Origin: Oleispira antarctica RB-8
Lineage (GTDB): Bacteria > Pseudomonadota > Gammaproteobacteria > Pseudomonadales > Oceanobacteraceae
DNA: 64,000 nt
Reading direction: 5' to 3'
Assembly (NCBI GenBank): GCA_000967895.1
Contig: FO203512.1
Location: 2,379,350 to 2,443,349, forward strand
Below the pieces are notes generated by a model that was given only the letters and a program-made list of their open reading frames with translations, did not search any database and had not been told where the DNA came from. This document shows, in pieces, positions 44,972-53,833 of this stretch. Numbering within the stretch: position 1 is the first letter of the stretch; each line of letters begins with the position of its first letter. The translations under genes were made by a program, and so were the position numbers.

Positions 44972-45597
44972 TGCTGACAGAGATTAATAAAGCCTGTATT
45001 GCTAACAAAAAACTGATCGTTAATGCCATCGGTTTTCAGTTGGTTTGGTTTATCTGCGTTCAAGGTCACAACCTTTACGCGGCTTTTGCAGCGATTGCGT
45101 TACTTAGCCTTTATCAATTGATATTTAATACACAATCAAAAACATGGAAGGCATTAATAGCATTCAGTTTAGTAGGTTATTTGGGGGATGGCATTATTGC
45201 CATGATGCTCAACCTAAATTATCTAGGCTCTTTTAATATTAACACCAACGCTAACGACAGCTTTAATGAGAGCTTTAATGAGAGCTTTAATGAAAATATT
45301 AATATCTTGGCACCGCTTTGGTTATTAAGTCTTTGGTTGGCATTTGCAACCACTCTAAACCATTCAATGCGGTGGTTATTTAAAACACCCTACTTAACCG
45401 TTTTTATTGCACTTTTCTTTGTTCCAATTAGTTACTTTGCAGGAATCAAACTTTCTGGATCTACTTTTGTTCTTTCATCTAGTTCAATACCTTATTGGAC
45501 ATTCTTTATCGCTGAAGGAGTATGGTGGGCCATTTTGCTAATGGGTTATCAAAAATTGACGACATCACAGAAAACCACAGGGATGACACATGCTTAA
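44971..45597 (+). CDS. DUF2878 membrane protein
   Basis: 208 residues, about six membrane segments (for example LIVNAIGFQLVWFICVQGHN; AIALLSLYQLIF; APLWLLSLWLAFATTLNHSM). Family known only as a companion of sigma/ChrR, SDR and DUF3833. The loop after the third segment contains three copies of SFNE encoded by a 12-bp tandem repeat. Translationally coupled to its neighbours. Confidence 0.85.
   Translation: MLTEINKACIANKKLIVNAIGFQLVWFICVQGHNLYAAFAAIALLSLYQLIFNTQSKTWKALIAFSLVGYLGDGIIAMMLNLNYLGSFNINTNANDSFNESFNESFNENINILAPLWLLSLWLAFATTLNHSMRWLFKTPYLTVFIALFFVPISYFAGIKLSGSTFVLSSSSIPYWTFFIAEGVWWAILLMGYQKLTTSQKTTGMTHA
45259..45294 (+). repeat. Three 12-bp in-frame tandem repeats in the DUF2878 gene
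   Basis: Unit AGCTTTAATGAG (last copy ends AA), encoding SFNE three times. Confidence 0.9.
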
Positions 45598-46363
45598 AAT
45601 CATAATGGCCATACTATTGTCAATATCGACAAGCATCGCATCCGCAGACCAAAAATTCATCGGCTACGCCTACGATCTCGATACACAAGAGCTGCTTTAT
45701 ACTGAACATCATAACTATCTAACACCTACGCTTCATGAGGTGCAGTATAAAGAGGTTGATGGAGAATTGTTCGCCACGAAAACTATCGATTACAAACACA
45801 GCTATTTCGCTCCAGACTTTACTCAGCATAATCTAAGAAATGGCGAAAAAATTGATATTAAAAGAAAGGCTCGATCTGAGAATGACACCAAACATAAAGA
45901 TCAAGTTCAATATCAAGTTCAATATCAAGTTCAATATCAAGAAAGTTCAAAAGAGACCTTACAGAAAGAAACGATTAACTATAGCCCAAAGCTGATTATT
46001 GATGCTGGCTTTGATCATTTCATTACAGAAAACTGGCAAGTACTGAGCTCAGGGAAAGAAATGATCATTAATTACTTAATTCCTTCGTTACAAGATTATT
46101 ATGAACTGACAATAAAAGAAGAGACCTGTAAGTCTAAATCTCAGAATGAAAGCCAGCATTGCTTCTCTATTTCTGCATCCAGTTTTTTTATCAGCTTATT
46201 TTCGAATCAATTAAAACTGAGCTACAGTAAAAACAGCAGTACGAAAAACAACAGTGAAGATAACAACCGAGAAAACATTAAATTAATGGGGTTTCAAGGA
46301 CGTTCAAACATTTCTGATAGTAAAGGCAACTATCAAGACGTCAATATTATTTATCAATATTAA
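45590..46363 (+). CDS. Hypothetical exported protein of the sigma/ChrR operon
   Basis: 257 residues, not recognised with certainty; similar exported proteins occur in this operon type. Signal peptide MLKIIMAILLSISTSIASA. The region around 105-116 is a repeat QVQYQVQYQVQYQ made by three 12-bp units. Overlaps DUF2878 by 8 bp. Probably periplasmic. Confidence 0.75.
   Translation: MLKIIMAILLSISTSIASADQKFIGYAYDLDTQELLYTEHHNYLTPTLHEVQYKEVDGELFATKTIDYKHSYFAPDFTQHNLRNGEKIDIKRKARSENDTKHKDQVQYQVQYQVQYQESSKETLQKETINYSPKLIIDAGFDHFITENWQVLSSGKEMIINYLIPSLQDYYELTIKEETCKSKSQNESQHCFSISASSFFISLFSNQLKLSYSKNSSTKNNSEDNNRENIKLMGFQGRSNISDSKGNYQDVNIIYQY
45902..45937 (+). repeat. Three exact 12-bp in-frame tandem repeats
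   Basis: Unit CAAGTTCAATAT three times, encoding QVQY repeats in the exported protein. Confidence 0.92.
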
Positions 46364-46402
46364 TACGATTAGTTACAACCATAAAAACTAAGGACCAATA
46401 CC

Positions 46403-46954
46403 ATGAAATCAATATACTCTTTTTCATTTTCTTTCTTTATTCTGCTCTTTTTAACTGCCTGTAGCTCAGTCGATATTACTCAATATAAAGAAAACCAACC
46501 TAGACTGGTGCTTGATCAATTCTTTAACGGTGAGCTAACCGCTCATGGTATTTTGAAAAATCGTAGCGGCGAAGTAACACGTTATTTTAATGTCACAATG
46601 ACAGGCACTTGGGACGATCAAGGTGTTGGCACCTTGGCAGAGAAGTTTATATTTAACGATGACAGTATAGAGTTTAGAACTTGGACATTTACCCCAATAG
46701 AAACTGGAAGTGGTATTCAATATCAAGCAACCGCCAATGATACTTTAGCACCGACCATGATCGACCTTAGCGGCAATGCCTTTTTTATGAATTATGATTT
46801 AATGATTAATTATCAAGGTGATGACATAGACGTAAACATCGATGACAAAATGTATCTCATTAACGATGATGTCATTATTAATGAATCGGTAATGACCAAG
46901 TATGGGATAGAAGTTGCCTATATCACCCTTACGATTATTAAAACCTCACGTTAA
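46403..46954 (+). CDS. DUF3833 lipoprotein
   Basis: 183 residues. Lipoprotein signal with lipobox LTAC (FFILLFLTACSS), followed by the DUF3833 pattern: RLVLDQFFNGELTAHGILKN, RSGEVTRYFNVTMTGTWDD and FTPIETGSGIQYQATANDTL. A small beta-barrel-like envelope protein typical of the sigma/ChrR gene group. 39 bp after the previous gene. Confidence 0.88.
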   Translation: MKSIYSFSFSFFILLFLTACSSVDITQYKENQPRLVLDQFFNGELTAHGILKNRSGEVTRYFNVTMTGTWDDQGVGTLAEKFIFNDDSIEFRTWTFTPIETGSGIQYQATANDTLAPTMIDLSGNAFFMNYDLMINYQGDDIDVNIDDKMYLINDDVIINESVMTKYGIEVAYITLTIIKTSR

Positions 46955-46999
46955 TAACGAGCCCTTTTAAATAACGGACTCTATTAACTAACAATTCGT

Positions 47000-47449
47000 T
47001 TAATACTCTTTATAGGGTAAAAATTTACCCGATAAAACGACATTAACTCGATCACCTTTAGGGTCTTCTTCTCGATTAATATCCATTGAAAAGTCGATGG
47101 CACTCATAATGCCATCGCCAAATTCTTCATGAATTAATTCTTTAATAGTTGAACCATAAACACTAACAATCTCATACCAGCGATATATCAATGGATCGGT
47201 CGGTACCGCCGTGGGTAAAGATCCCTTGTACGGTGGAATTTGTAACCATGCAATCGCATCATCAGGTAAAGAGAATATTTTCCCAACAATTTCTGCTTGC
47301 TTCTTATTTAAAGTCATCTGCCCCAAACACGCAGCAGTGGTCCATTCATTTGAGAGCTCTATCGCATCCGCTACCTGGTGCCACTTAATGCCTTTAGAGA
47401 CTTTATTGGCTAATATTAACTGAGTTACTTCATCACGGTTATAAATCAT
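47000..47449 (-). CDS. cynS: Cyanate hydratase (cyanase)
   Basis: 149 residues. Converts cyanate plus bicarbonate to CO2 and carbamate, which gives ammonia. The catalytic residues R90, E93 and S116 (IYRWYEIVSVYGS; GIMSAIDF) correspond to E. coli R96, E99 and S122 with a constant offset of six. N-terminal helical POU-like domain. GAGGAG precedes ATG 47449. Last gene of a sigma-54-type operon with the kinase/phosphatase and the transporter. Confidence 0.97.
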   Translation of the reverse strand: MIYNRDEVTQLILANKVSKGIKWHQVADAIELSNEWTTAACLGQMTLNKKQAEIVGKIFSLPDDAIAWLQIPPYKGSLPTAVPTDPLIYRWYEIVSVYGSTIKELIHEEFGDGIMSAIDFSMDINREEDPKGDRVNVVLSGKFLPYKEY

Positions 47450-47475
47450 ACTGGAACTCCTCTTTACGGGTTTCT

Positions 47476-49221
47476 TTATAGGTTTTTAACTTCAAGTAAT
47501 AGATACACCACAGCGACCGCCAAACCGAATGAAATGCCTTGCCATACAGCCACAGGATTACGCTCGATTAAAGGCGGTCTAGTTTTATTCAAAAATTCTT
47601 TATTGGGCTTGCGTAAATCATGAAGATATTCAAATAGGTCGAGCTGACGACGGTCAGGTAATGGACTTACCGCTTTACGCACAGCTGAATCAACCCATGA
47701 GGGGATTCCTCTATCATCAGATAACAAAGTTTTATAGTGTAGCTTTCTTTGTTCGGAAATAGTTTTAGTTCGAGCGATTTTCGCATCATAAGGATAGCTC
47801 CCTGATAATAAATAATAGCTAACCACCCCTAATGAAAATAACTCAGACTGAACATCACCTTGCTCGCCCAGAAAATATTCAGGAGCACTGTATAATGCAG
47901 TACCCAATAAATATGTCGCAGGAGAATCGTTTCGGGTTTCTTCTAAACCAGCAATTCTGACAGAGCCAAAATCAATAATTTTCAATGTTCCCGTTTTATC
48001 TAGCATAATATTTTCAGGACGCAGGTCTTGATGCAACATATCCATTTTATGAAACGCGTTTAGACCCTTTGCGATTTGCTCAATGAAACCACGTACAACC
48101 TCTAAGCTAGGGTTGGGATTATCTTGTGCCCACTGAGCCAATGTCTGCCCTTCTATGTATTCAAAAACAGTATAAATATAATGACGAGGTCGCTCGGCTA
48201 AACCCGCTTTCAACACATGTGCACTATTAATTCTTCTCGCCACCCACTCTTCTAATAAAAAACGCTCTAGATGCTCTGCATCGCTTTCAATATCACTCGC
48301 GGGAGTTTTAATAACTACTTGTTTTTTTGTATTGTTATCTTCTGCTAAATAAACACGACTACGGCTATTAGCATGCAAATTTCGCAAGATGGTATAACCA
48401 TCAAACTGCATCCGTGCTTCTAATACCGGCGGTAGCTCTAACGCTTCCATGTGTTGGGATATATTAGCTTGATTTTTATCAGGTAATTGATCAACCCGAA
48501 TTATTTGAATGGATAAATTATCATCACTGCCTAAATCATAGGCTTTTTTTACTAGCGTTTGAGCAGCCTTATCTAAATCATCGGCCTGCTCTTTAACGGT
48601 ATTAATTATTTCATCTGATGGCAAAAAATCATAAATACCATCAGTACAAACAATAAACACATCCTCTTGATTAAGGTTTATTGTTTGATGATCAAAACTG
48701 CATTGGCCTTCAATACCCAAGGCACGACTTAAATAACTTTTAGCCTCTCCATTAGAACCACTGGCCCACAATCTATGGTCGTTGGTTAACTGTTCCAAGC
48801 CCTGATCATTAAGCCGATAAATGCGGGTATCACCCACATGAAAGAGATGCGCACTGTGATTTTTTAATACCAGAGCACTAAACGTAGAAACATAGCCTTT
48901 ATCTTTATCGTAACGGCCGGCGCCTGACATGGTTTGCGAATACAACCATGAGTTGATTGATTTTAAAACACGTTCAACAGAGCTTTTTACCGTCCAAGCT
49001 TCGGACGTACAGTAGTAATCATCAATGAATGTTTTAACGGCCGTTTCACTGGCAATATGACTGGTATCGCTTGAGCTAATGCCATCGGACATTGCGACAA
49101 CAATACCTTTTAATGTAAGCAAAGAATCTTGGGGTATAAAAGATCCATGACAGTCTTGATTGTCTGCTTTTCGGCCCTTATCTGAATACTGGCCAATGGA
49201 AACGTTCAATACTGCTGTCAT
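47476..49221 (-). CDS. PP2C phosphatase-serine/threonine kinase fusion
   Basis: 581 residues. N-terminal PP2C domain (1-245) with metal ligands D46 (MSDG), D194 (VCTDGIYDFL) and D234 (GSDDN). Then an Hanks-type kinase (about 275-545): K305 (VVIK), catalytic loop HQDLRPEN with D399, DFG at 417-419. A membrane helix at the C-terminus (GISFGLAVAVVYLLLEV). Such fusions occur beside nitrate/nitrite or formate-nitrite transporters. Cyanase lies 26 bp downstream; the transporter lies 27 bp upstream. Probably sets transporter or nitrogen enzyme activity. Confidence 0.92.
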   Translation of the reverse strand: MTAVLNVSIGQYSDKGRKADNQDCHGSFIPQDSLLTLKGIVVAMSDGISSSDTSHIASETAVKTFIDDYYCTSEAWTVKSSVERVLKSINSWLYSQTMSGAGRYDKDKGYVSTFSALVLKNHSAHLFHVGDTRIYRLNDQGLEQLTNDHRLWASGSNGEAKSYLSRALGIEGQCSFDHQTINLNQEDVFIVCTDGIYDFLPSDEIINTVKEQADDLDKAAQTLVKKAYDLGSDDNLSIQIIRVDQLPDKNQANISQHMEALELPPVLEARMQFDGYTILRNLHANSRSRVYLAEDNNTKKQVVIKTPASDIESDAEHLERFLLEEWVARRINSAHVLKAGLAERPRHYIYTVFEYIEGQTLAQWAQDNPNPSLEVVRGFIEQIAKGLNAFHKMDMLHQDLRPENIMLDKTGTLKIIDFGSVRIAGLEETRNDSPATYLLGTALYSAPEYFLGEQGDVQSELFSLGVVSYYLLSGSYPYDAKIARTKTISEQRKLHYKTLLSDDRGIPSWVDSAVRKAVSPLPDRRQLDLFEYLHDLRKPNKEFLNKTRPPLIERNPVAVWQGISFGLAVAVVYLLLEVKNL

Positions 49222-49248
49222 GGTGCTCTCTTCTTAAGTGCTACCGAA

Positions 49249-50091
49249 TTAATTAGATTTTGCCAATGCTGCAGTACGTGACTCAGTCGTACGCTTGGGT
49301 GCCGTTTTAACGTGTGTCGTATAAAGTGTTAAACCCGTAAAGGCTAAGCCACCTACAAGGTTACCTAATGCCGTTGGAATCTCGTTCCAAACAATATAAT
49401 CCATGAAAGAAAATTCACCACCCATAATCAAGCTGAATGGAAAAAGGAACATGTTAACAACAGAGTGCTCAAAGCCCATGTAGAAGAACAAGAAGATAGG
49501 CATCCACATAGCAATCACCTTACCGCTAACAGAAGTAGAAATTAATGCACCCACAACGCCCAGCGATACCATCCAGTTGCATAACATGCCGCGAATAAAA
49601 ATGGTTATCCAACCATCAACACCATGAGCCGCATAACCTAAAGTACGTGCCTCGCCAATGCTGGCTACTTTAGCGCCTACAGCACCAGGGTCGACGTTAA
49701 AACCATACGTAAAAATAAAGGCAATCATAAAGGCTACTGTTAATGCGCCAGCAAAATTACCAAGGAAGACCAAACCCCAGTTTCTTAATACGCCGCCAAC
49801 CGTCACACCCGGTCTTTTATCAAGTAATGCCAAGGGTGCTAAAACAAAGACTCCCGTTAATAAATCAAACCCCATTAAATACAGCATACAAAAACCGACA
49901 GGAAACAGAATAGCTCCTAATAAAAAGCTCCCTGTATTCACCGCAATAGTAATCGCAAATACCGCCGCCAATGCCAAAATGGCACCTGCCATAAAAGCAC
50001 GAATAAGGGTATCACGGGTTGACATGAATATTTTAGATTCACCGGCATCTACCATTTTGGTAGCAAACTCAGCGGGGGCCAGATAAGACAT
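49249..50091 (-). CDS. Formate/nitrite transporter family channel (FocA/NirC-like)
   Basis: 280 residues, six membrane segments. FNT signatures: ILFPVGFCMLYLMGFDLLTG, NWGLVFLGNFAGAL, GMLCNWMVSLGV and GFEHSVVNMFLFP with the central histidine. The family passes formate, nitrite or related small anions; context with cyanase and no formate genes favours nitrite, or possibly cyanate. First gene behind the sigma-54 promoter. Confidence 0.9.
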   Translation of the reverse strand: MSYLAPAEFATKMVDAGESKIFMSTRDTLIRAFMAGAILALAAVFAITIAVNTGSFLLGAILFPVGFCMLYLMGFDLLTGVFVLAPLALLDKRPGVTVGGVLRNWGLVFLGNFAGALTVAFMIAFIFTYGFNVDPGAVGAKVASIGEARTLGYAAHGVDGWITIFIRGMLCNWMVSLGVVGALISTSVSGKVIAMWMPIFLFFYMGFEHSVVNMFLFPFSLIMGGEFSFMDYIVWNEIPTALGNLVGGLAFTGLTLYTTHVKTAPKRTTESRTAALAKSN

Positions 50092-50135
50092 AGTCTTTCT
50101 CTCTTTCGTTAGGATTAAATAATTAATCTCTGTAG

Positions 50136-50151
50136 AGCAAGCGCTATGCCA
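50136..50151 (-). promoter_or_regulatory. Sigma-54 promoter of the transporter-kinase-cyanase operon
   Basis: Minus strand TGGCATAGCGCTTGCT (50151-50136): the GG (-24) and GC (-12) elements with correct spacing of TGGCACG-N4-TTGCW; two mismatches in the -24 block. The predicted start is about 35 bp before the ATG at 50091. Suggests NtrC-type nitrogen control. Confidence 0.75.
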
Positions 50152-50562
50152 AAGAAAGTTTTTTACGTTAATACCTTAAAATACCAAGATACAAAGGCGA
50201 TTATTGAAAATAATCATGTGCCTATAAAAATAAAATGCACACATTTGAGGCCATTGAAAAATCTAAAATCCGTCATTGCCTTTTAATAGTGCGCCACCAC
50301 TTAGGTGAAACGGCAGTGATTGATCAACGTATCGTTTTTCATCTAATTATCTGCACGCTGACTAAGGTTGTGTTAAAAACTCGCAACTAAGCAGTACATT
50401 AAACAATCAACAGGATACGGCCAAATTTGTTAAAGATAAGAAGAGTTCATCCTACGTCATAGACGTTTAATAATGAGCGCCTTTATTACAAGTATGTTTC
50501 TCATTTGCATTTAACAGCAATTAATTTTATAAAGGACGTAAATAATTTCCCTAGGTTCTCAC
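50152..50562. promoter_or_regulatory. Upstream region of the sigma-54 operon
   Basis: No gene. Partial dyads that could be NtrC enhancers: CGCCACCACTTAGGTGAAAC at 50292-50311 and TGCACGCTGACTAAGG near 50351; both match GCACC-N-GGTGC only weakly. No other structure was recognised before the GST gene. Confidence 0.3.
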
Positions 50563-51231
50563 ATGATCACACTGCATCACCTAAACAACTCACGCTCTCA
50601 ACGAATCATATGGCTGCTTGAAGAGTTAAAGCTAGAGTATGTTATTGAATTTCATAAACGCGATGCTAAAACCTATCTTGCAGGAGACAGTTTAAAAGGA
50701 ATCCATGCGTTAGGAAAAAGCCCTGTTATTAGTGATGATAAAACGGGAATGACACTGGCCGAAAGCGGCGCAATAATTGAATATTTGGTGCAAACCTATG
50801 GTGCACACTTAATGCCTGAACAGGGTTCAGCAGCCTATTGGCAATATCTTTATTGGCTACACTTTAGCGAAGGTTCTTTGATGCCGCCTATGGTAATGAA
50901 CTTGGTACTATCAAAGGTGAAAGACAGCCCAATGCCGTTCTTTGTTAAGCCGATTGCCAAAAAGATTGCCGATCAAATCGTTAAGCAGTTCTCTGGGCCA
51001 AATATAAAACGCAGCTTAGAATTTATTGAAGAGCATTTGAGTAAAAACACATGGTTTTGCGGCGATCAATTAACCGGAGCCGATGTACAAATGAGCTTCC
51101 CGTTAGAAGCCAGTGCAGCCCGTGGCATGGTTGATCAATACCCTAACATTTTGGCCTACGTAAAGCGTTTTCAAGCGTTACCAGCCTATCAAGCCGCCTT
51201 AGCAAAAGGCGGCGATTACGATTATGCTTAA
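50563..51231 (+). CDS. Glutathione S-transferase
   Basis: 222 residues. N-terminal thioredoxin-like GST domain (ITLHHLNNSRSQRIIWLLEE, then GKSPVISDDKTGMTLAESGA with the cis-Pro and glutathione-binding ES), helical C-terminal domain (GDQLTGADVQMSFPLEA). The first residues match the bacterial GST branch with Ser or Asn near position 8-10. Monocistronic; substrate unknown. Confidence 0.9.
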   Translation: MITLHHLNNSRSQRIIWLLEELKLEYVIEFHKRDAKTYLAGDSLKGIHALGKSPVISDDKTGMTLAESGAIIEYLVQTYGAHLMPEQGSAAYWQYLYWLHFSEGSLMPPMVMNLVLSKVKDSPMPFFVKPIAKKIADQIVKQFSGPNIKRSLEFIEEHLSKNTWFCGDQLTGADVQMSFPLEASAARGMVDQYPNILAYVKRFQALPAYQAALAKGGDYDYA

Positions 51232-51290
51232 TCGATGCGTGTGTATTTTCTGATCATCAACGTTCTTTCTGCTAACCTCTTTTAAAGAGA

Positions 51291-51851
51291 TTAACTTAAC
51301 CAGACCATCATCAGAAAAGATCCTATACCCGCAACAAAAGCACCTATTGTTAGTCGTTTTAACTTAGGTGCTTGCCATGCCATCATAAAGCCTGAAAACA
51401 ATATAAACCCCATCGCTATCGCAAAAAAAGCCGCATAAACTTTAAAAACAATACCGCCTTTCGCTTTATGAAGCTGAACAAGGTTTCGGTACCAGCTGGT
51501 ATGCTTAATCGTAAGCTTCGCCACTCTCGTATCATTGCTTGGCTCTAAGCTGATATCTTTTGATGAACCCGCCCACTCCAAGATAAAGTCATTGCCGATA
51601 TTTTTAATTTTGGCCTCACCCGTTGGATAACTTAACTTTAAATTATCTAATTCGCGCTCTGCCAATGCCTTCAAGCTTGTTAATTCTGGTTTTAATTCTT
51701 GAGTATACTGAATGCTGTACACCTCATTTGAATAACCGCCTTTAATACCCCAGGTATACAAAGCACCTGTGATCATAAACATAATCGCGACCGGGAAAAT
51801 AAACGCGGCCAATATGGCATGCACCTTCATGAGTTGCATTCGAGTGATCAT
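51291..51851 (-). CDS. PepSY-associated membrane protein
   Basis: About 186 residues from ATG 51851 (MITRMQLMKVH), which has AGGA 8 nt upstream; a TTG at 51881 is the alternative. N-terminal membrane helix (LAAFIFPVAIMFMITGALYTW), a periplasmic PepSY-like loop, a second helix (VYAAFFAIAMGFILFSGFMMA) and a third at the C-terminus. This is the PepSY_TM layout with HxxxG-type motif (HKAKGGIVFKVY). Similar proteins reduce iron-siderophores; unproven here. Confidence 0.8.
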   Translation of the reverse strand: MITRMQLMKVHAILAAFIFPVAIMFMITGALYTWGIKGGYSNEVYSIQYTQELKPELTSLKALAERELDNLKLSYPTGEAKIKNIGNDFILEWAGSSKDISLEPSNDTRVAKLTIKHTSWYRNLVQLHKAKGGIVFKVYAAFFAIAMGFILFSGFMMAWQAPKLKRLTIGAFVAGIGSFLMMVWLS

Positions 51852-51944
51852 AGATTTTTTCCTAAATTTAACAGGTTTCAAATGATGATGCTGAAAGTAA
51901 CACTCTAAATAGCGAATAATCAGCCAGATTAAATAAGCACCGTG

Positions 51945-51983
51945 TTTTAGCGGCTTATTTTAGCGGCTTATTTTAGCGGTTTA
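51945..51983 (-). repeat. Three 13-bp tandem repeats over a stop codon
   Basis: TTTTAGCGGCTTA twice, then TTTTAGCGGTTTA; the unit covers the 3' end of the gene below and repeats its stop-codon context. Confidence 0.8.
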
Positions 51984-52264
51984 GTACCTTCGACCTCAGA
52001 TACCGTATTAGCCTCAGCGCGCTCAATAATTTTCAACATAATTGATTGAATGGCTTCATCTTCACGCACATTTGTTTTACTAACAAACTTTTGCTCTTGT
52101 GGCTCAGCGCCCTCTTCCATAATGAACGAGATAACGACTTCAGTCGCAATATCAACCGTTGCGCCTGAAACCTCGCCAAAATATTCTAGAGAGACCTGAG
52201 GGTAACCATTGAAGCCTTTCTTAACTTGCTTAGCGATGCGCTTTTTTGCTTTATCTAAATTCAT
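51968..52264 (-). CDS. Hypothetical protein (98 aa)
   Basis: Start ATG 52264 with AGGA 9 nt before it (MNLDKAKKRIAKQVKKGF); an ATG at 52297 would add 11 residues. Basic N-terminal helix, then a beta-rich acidic segment (VSLEYFGEVSGATVDIATEV) and a helical end. I do not recognise the family with certainty. Its 3' end lies in 13-bp repeats. Confidence 0.7.
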   Translation of the reverse strand: MNLDKAKKRIAKQVKKGFNGYPQVSLEYFGEVSGATVDIATEVVISFIMEEGAEPQEQKFVSKTNVREDEAIQSIMLKIIERAEANTVSEVEGTKPLK

Positions 52265-52403
52265 AGCGAAAATCCTTTGCACGGCCTCAATGACCATAAC
52301 TTTCAGGCTAGATTACCAAATTAATCTCACAATGAGCAGATTTCTTTCAATACATTGCAGGCATATTGACCTGCCCCCCAGAGCTGCCATGTTGTAACGA
52401 GTA

Positions 52404-52928
52404 TCAATGTTCATGACTAATCGCGTGGGTCGCTATAGAAAACTGAGGAAATCGATGCTGTGCGTATGCTTTATGACAGCTAGAACAGGCTTCAAACAAC
52501 TTTGAATAATAAAAATTGATCAACTCAGGTTTTTTCATCTCCGCAGCATGAGCTAACATACCCGCCATATAATGAAACTCTTGATCTTGACGGATAAAAT
52601 CTTCGGGTAACTTAGAGTGCAGCTCATGTTTCTGATGCTTAGTTAAACTTTGCTTTAGAATAAAACTATCTTTGACCTGCTTTGCAATAGACGCAATTGC
52701 TTGCGTATCACCTGCGGCATTGGCCGAGATTATATCTTTCATCGCCCGCTCAACCGCCAGCATCTCTTTTTTTAACAGGCCCCGAACTTCTGTAGACAAA
52801 TTTTCTACACCGACGAGGGTCATTTCTGCGGTTTCTTCCGCCATAGCCGTCGACGAAACCATTAAGCTCAATATCGATAAATTTACCAACGTCGCTGCAA
52901 AAACTGCGCGATAAGAAATAGATTTCAT
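52404..52928 (-). CDS. Cytochrome c'-like exported haem protein
   Basis: About 174 residues from ATG 52928 (AAGGTGA upstream; the longer frame lacks a signal). Signal peptide ending SSTAMA, then a helical domain and a C-terminal haem site FEACSSCHKAYAQHR (CxxCH). The C-terminal CxxCH after four helices is the cytochrome c' plan, here with an unusual N-terminal part. Periplasmic; could bind NO or transfer electrons. Confidence 0.8.
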   Translation of the reverse strand: MKSISYRAVFAATLVNLSILSLMVSSTAMAEETAEMTLVGVENLSTEVRGLLKKEMLAVERAMKDIISANAAGDTQAIASIAKQVKDSFILKQSLTKHQKHELHSKLPEDFIRQDQEFHYMAGMLAHAAEMKKPELINFYYSKLFEACSSCHKAYAQHRFPQFSIATHAISHEH

Positions 52929-53228
52929 AAATTCACCTTTAACCTTATATATAATAGATGAGCCTTCCGACTTACAAACTCTACAACATTTGTAATGCAT
53001 GTCACTGATTCATGACATGTTATCGGTAAATTTCACATAAAAATCACACAATTAAGTGCGTTCAAATAGGCTTATAGAAGGATTAGTAACGCTGATAAAA
53101 GCAGAAAGAATAGATTAACAAGAGAAAAATACACGCATTTTAGAATAACGCGGTGTATAGCAATACTTACTAACGTCAAGTTAAAGCGATGGCTAAATAG
53201 CCAATCTCTTTAACTCAACATTAATGAG

Positions 53229-53495
53229 CTACAGATCTAGGTTTCGCTTTAAAACTCTTCCAGATGTAATGATTCGCGTCGTGCGATACAATTCTGGATG
53301 TTTCTCACTGTCGGCATAACGCATAGGTTCGCCTGACGTAGGGCTAACAAACCAAGATGCTTCTGGACGAGCTTCGCCTAACTCTTTTTTAAACGCTTGT
53401 GGTGTAATACCTAGCGCCTCAGCTGCGGCATTGAATGTGCAACGTGTTTTTACTTCGTTGATGTAATCGACTATCAGGGTAATTTTGTTCTGCAC
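53229..53495 (-). CDS. Hypothetical small HTH-like protein (88 aa)
   Basis: Starts at GTG 53495. N-terminal helices CTFNAAAEALGITPQAFKKE resemble a helix-turn-helix; the C-terminus is basic (SGRVLKRNLDL). Unrecognised otherwise. Its Shine-Dalgarno AAGGAG lies inside a hairpin, so translation may be regulated. Confidence 0.65.
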   Translation of the reverse strand: MQNKITLIVDYINEVKTRCTFNAAAEALGITPQAFKKELGEARPEASWFVSPTSGEPMRYADSEKHPELYRTTRIITSGRVLKRNLDL

Positions 53496-53496
53496 T

Positions 53497-53512
53497 ACAA
53501 GGTGCTCCTTGT
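53497..53512 (-). promoter_or_regulatory. Hairpin sequestering the ribosome-binding site
   Basis: Minus strand ACAAGGAGCACCTTGT: a perfect 6-bp stem with a 4-base loop that pairs the AAGG of the Shine-Dalgarno, ending 2 nt before the GTG start. Candidate translational switch. Confidence 0.5.
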
Positions 53513-53833
53513 AAAGTTAACAATTCATTTATAGGACAACACAGTATAGCGAACTATCGCAAGAAAAGGTAAATCTTCGGCTCTCCTGATGAATCACAGT
53601 GCTTTAAGCCGCAATCCCATGATTAATTGGGTGTATCGCTTCACTTGCTAGGGGTAAAAATACCGTAAATCTTAAAAAATGAAGCATACCGGACTAAATA
53701 TCCATAAAACGATCAGCCTTTTGAACAAACATACGGCATAAAGATATTTAGAAGCACCTGAAAATTTGTTTCAATTGCTATATCATGCTGCGTTAATCTA
53801 TATACCTTCCAAAAAATGCAAAGGACATGCCGC
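53513..53833. other. Intergenic region with a candidate promoter for the RDD-MoxR operon
   Basis: About 320 bp. Possible sigma-70 promoter: TTGCTA (53775-53780), 18 bp, TATATA (53799-53804). Otherwise no gene or structure seen. Confidence 0.4.
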
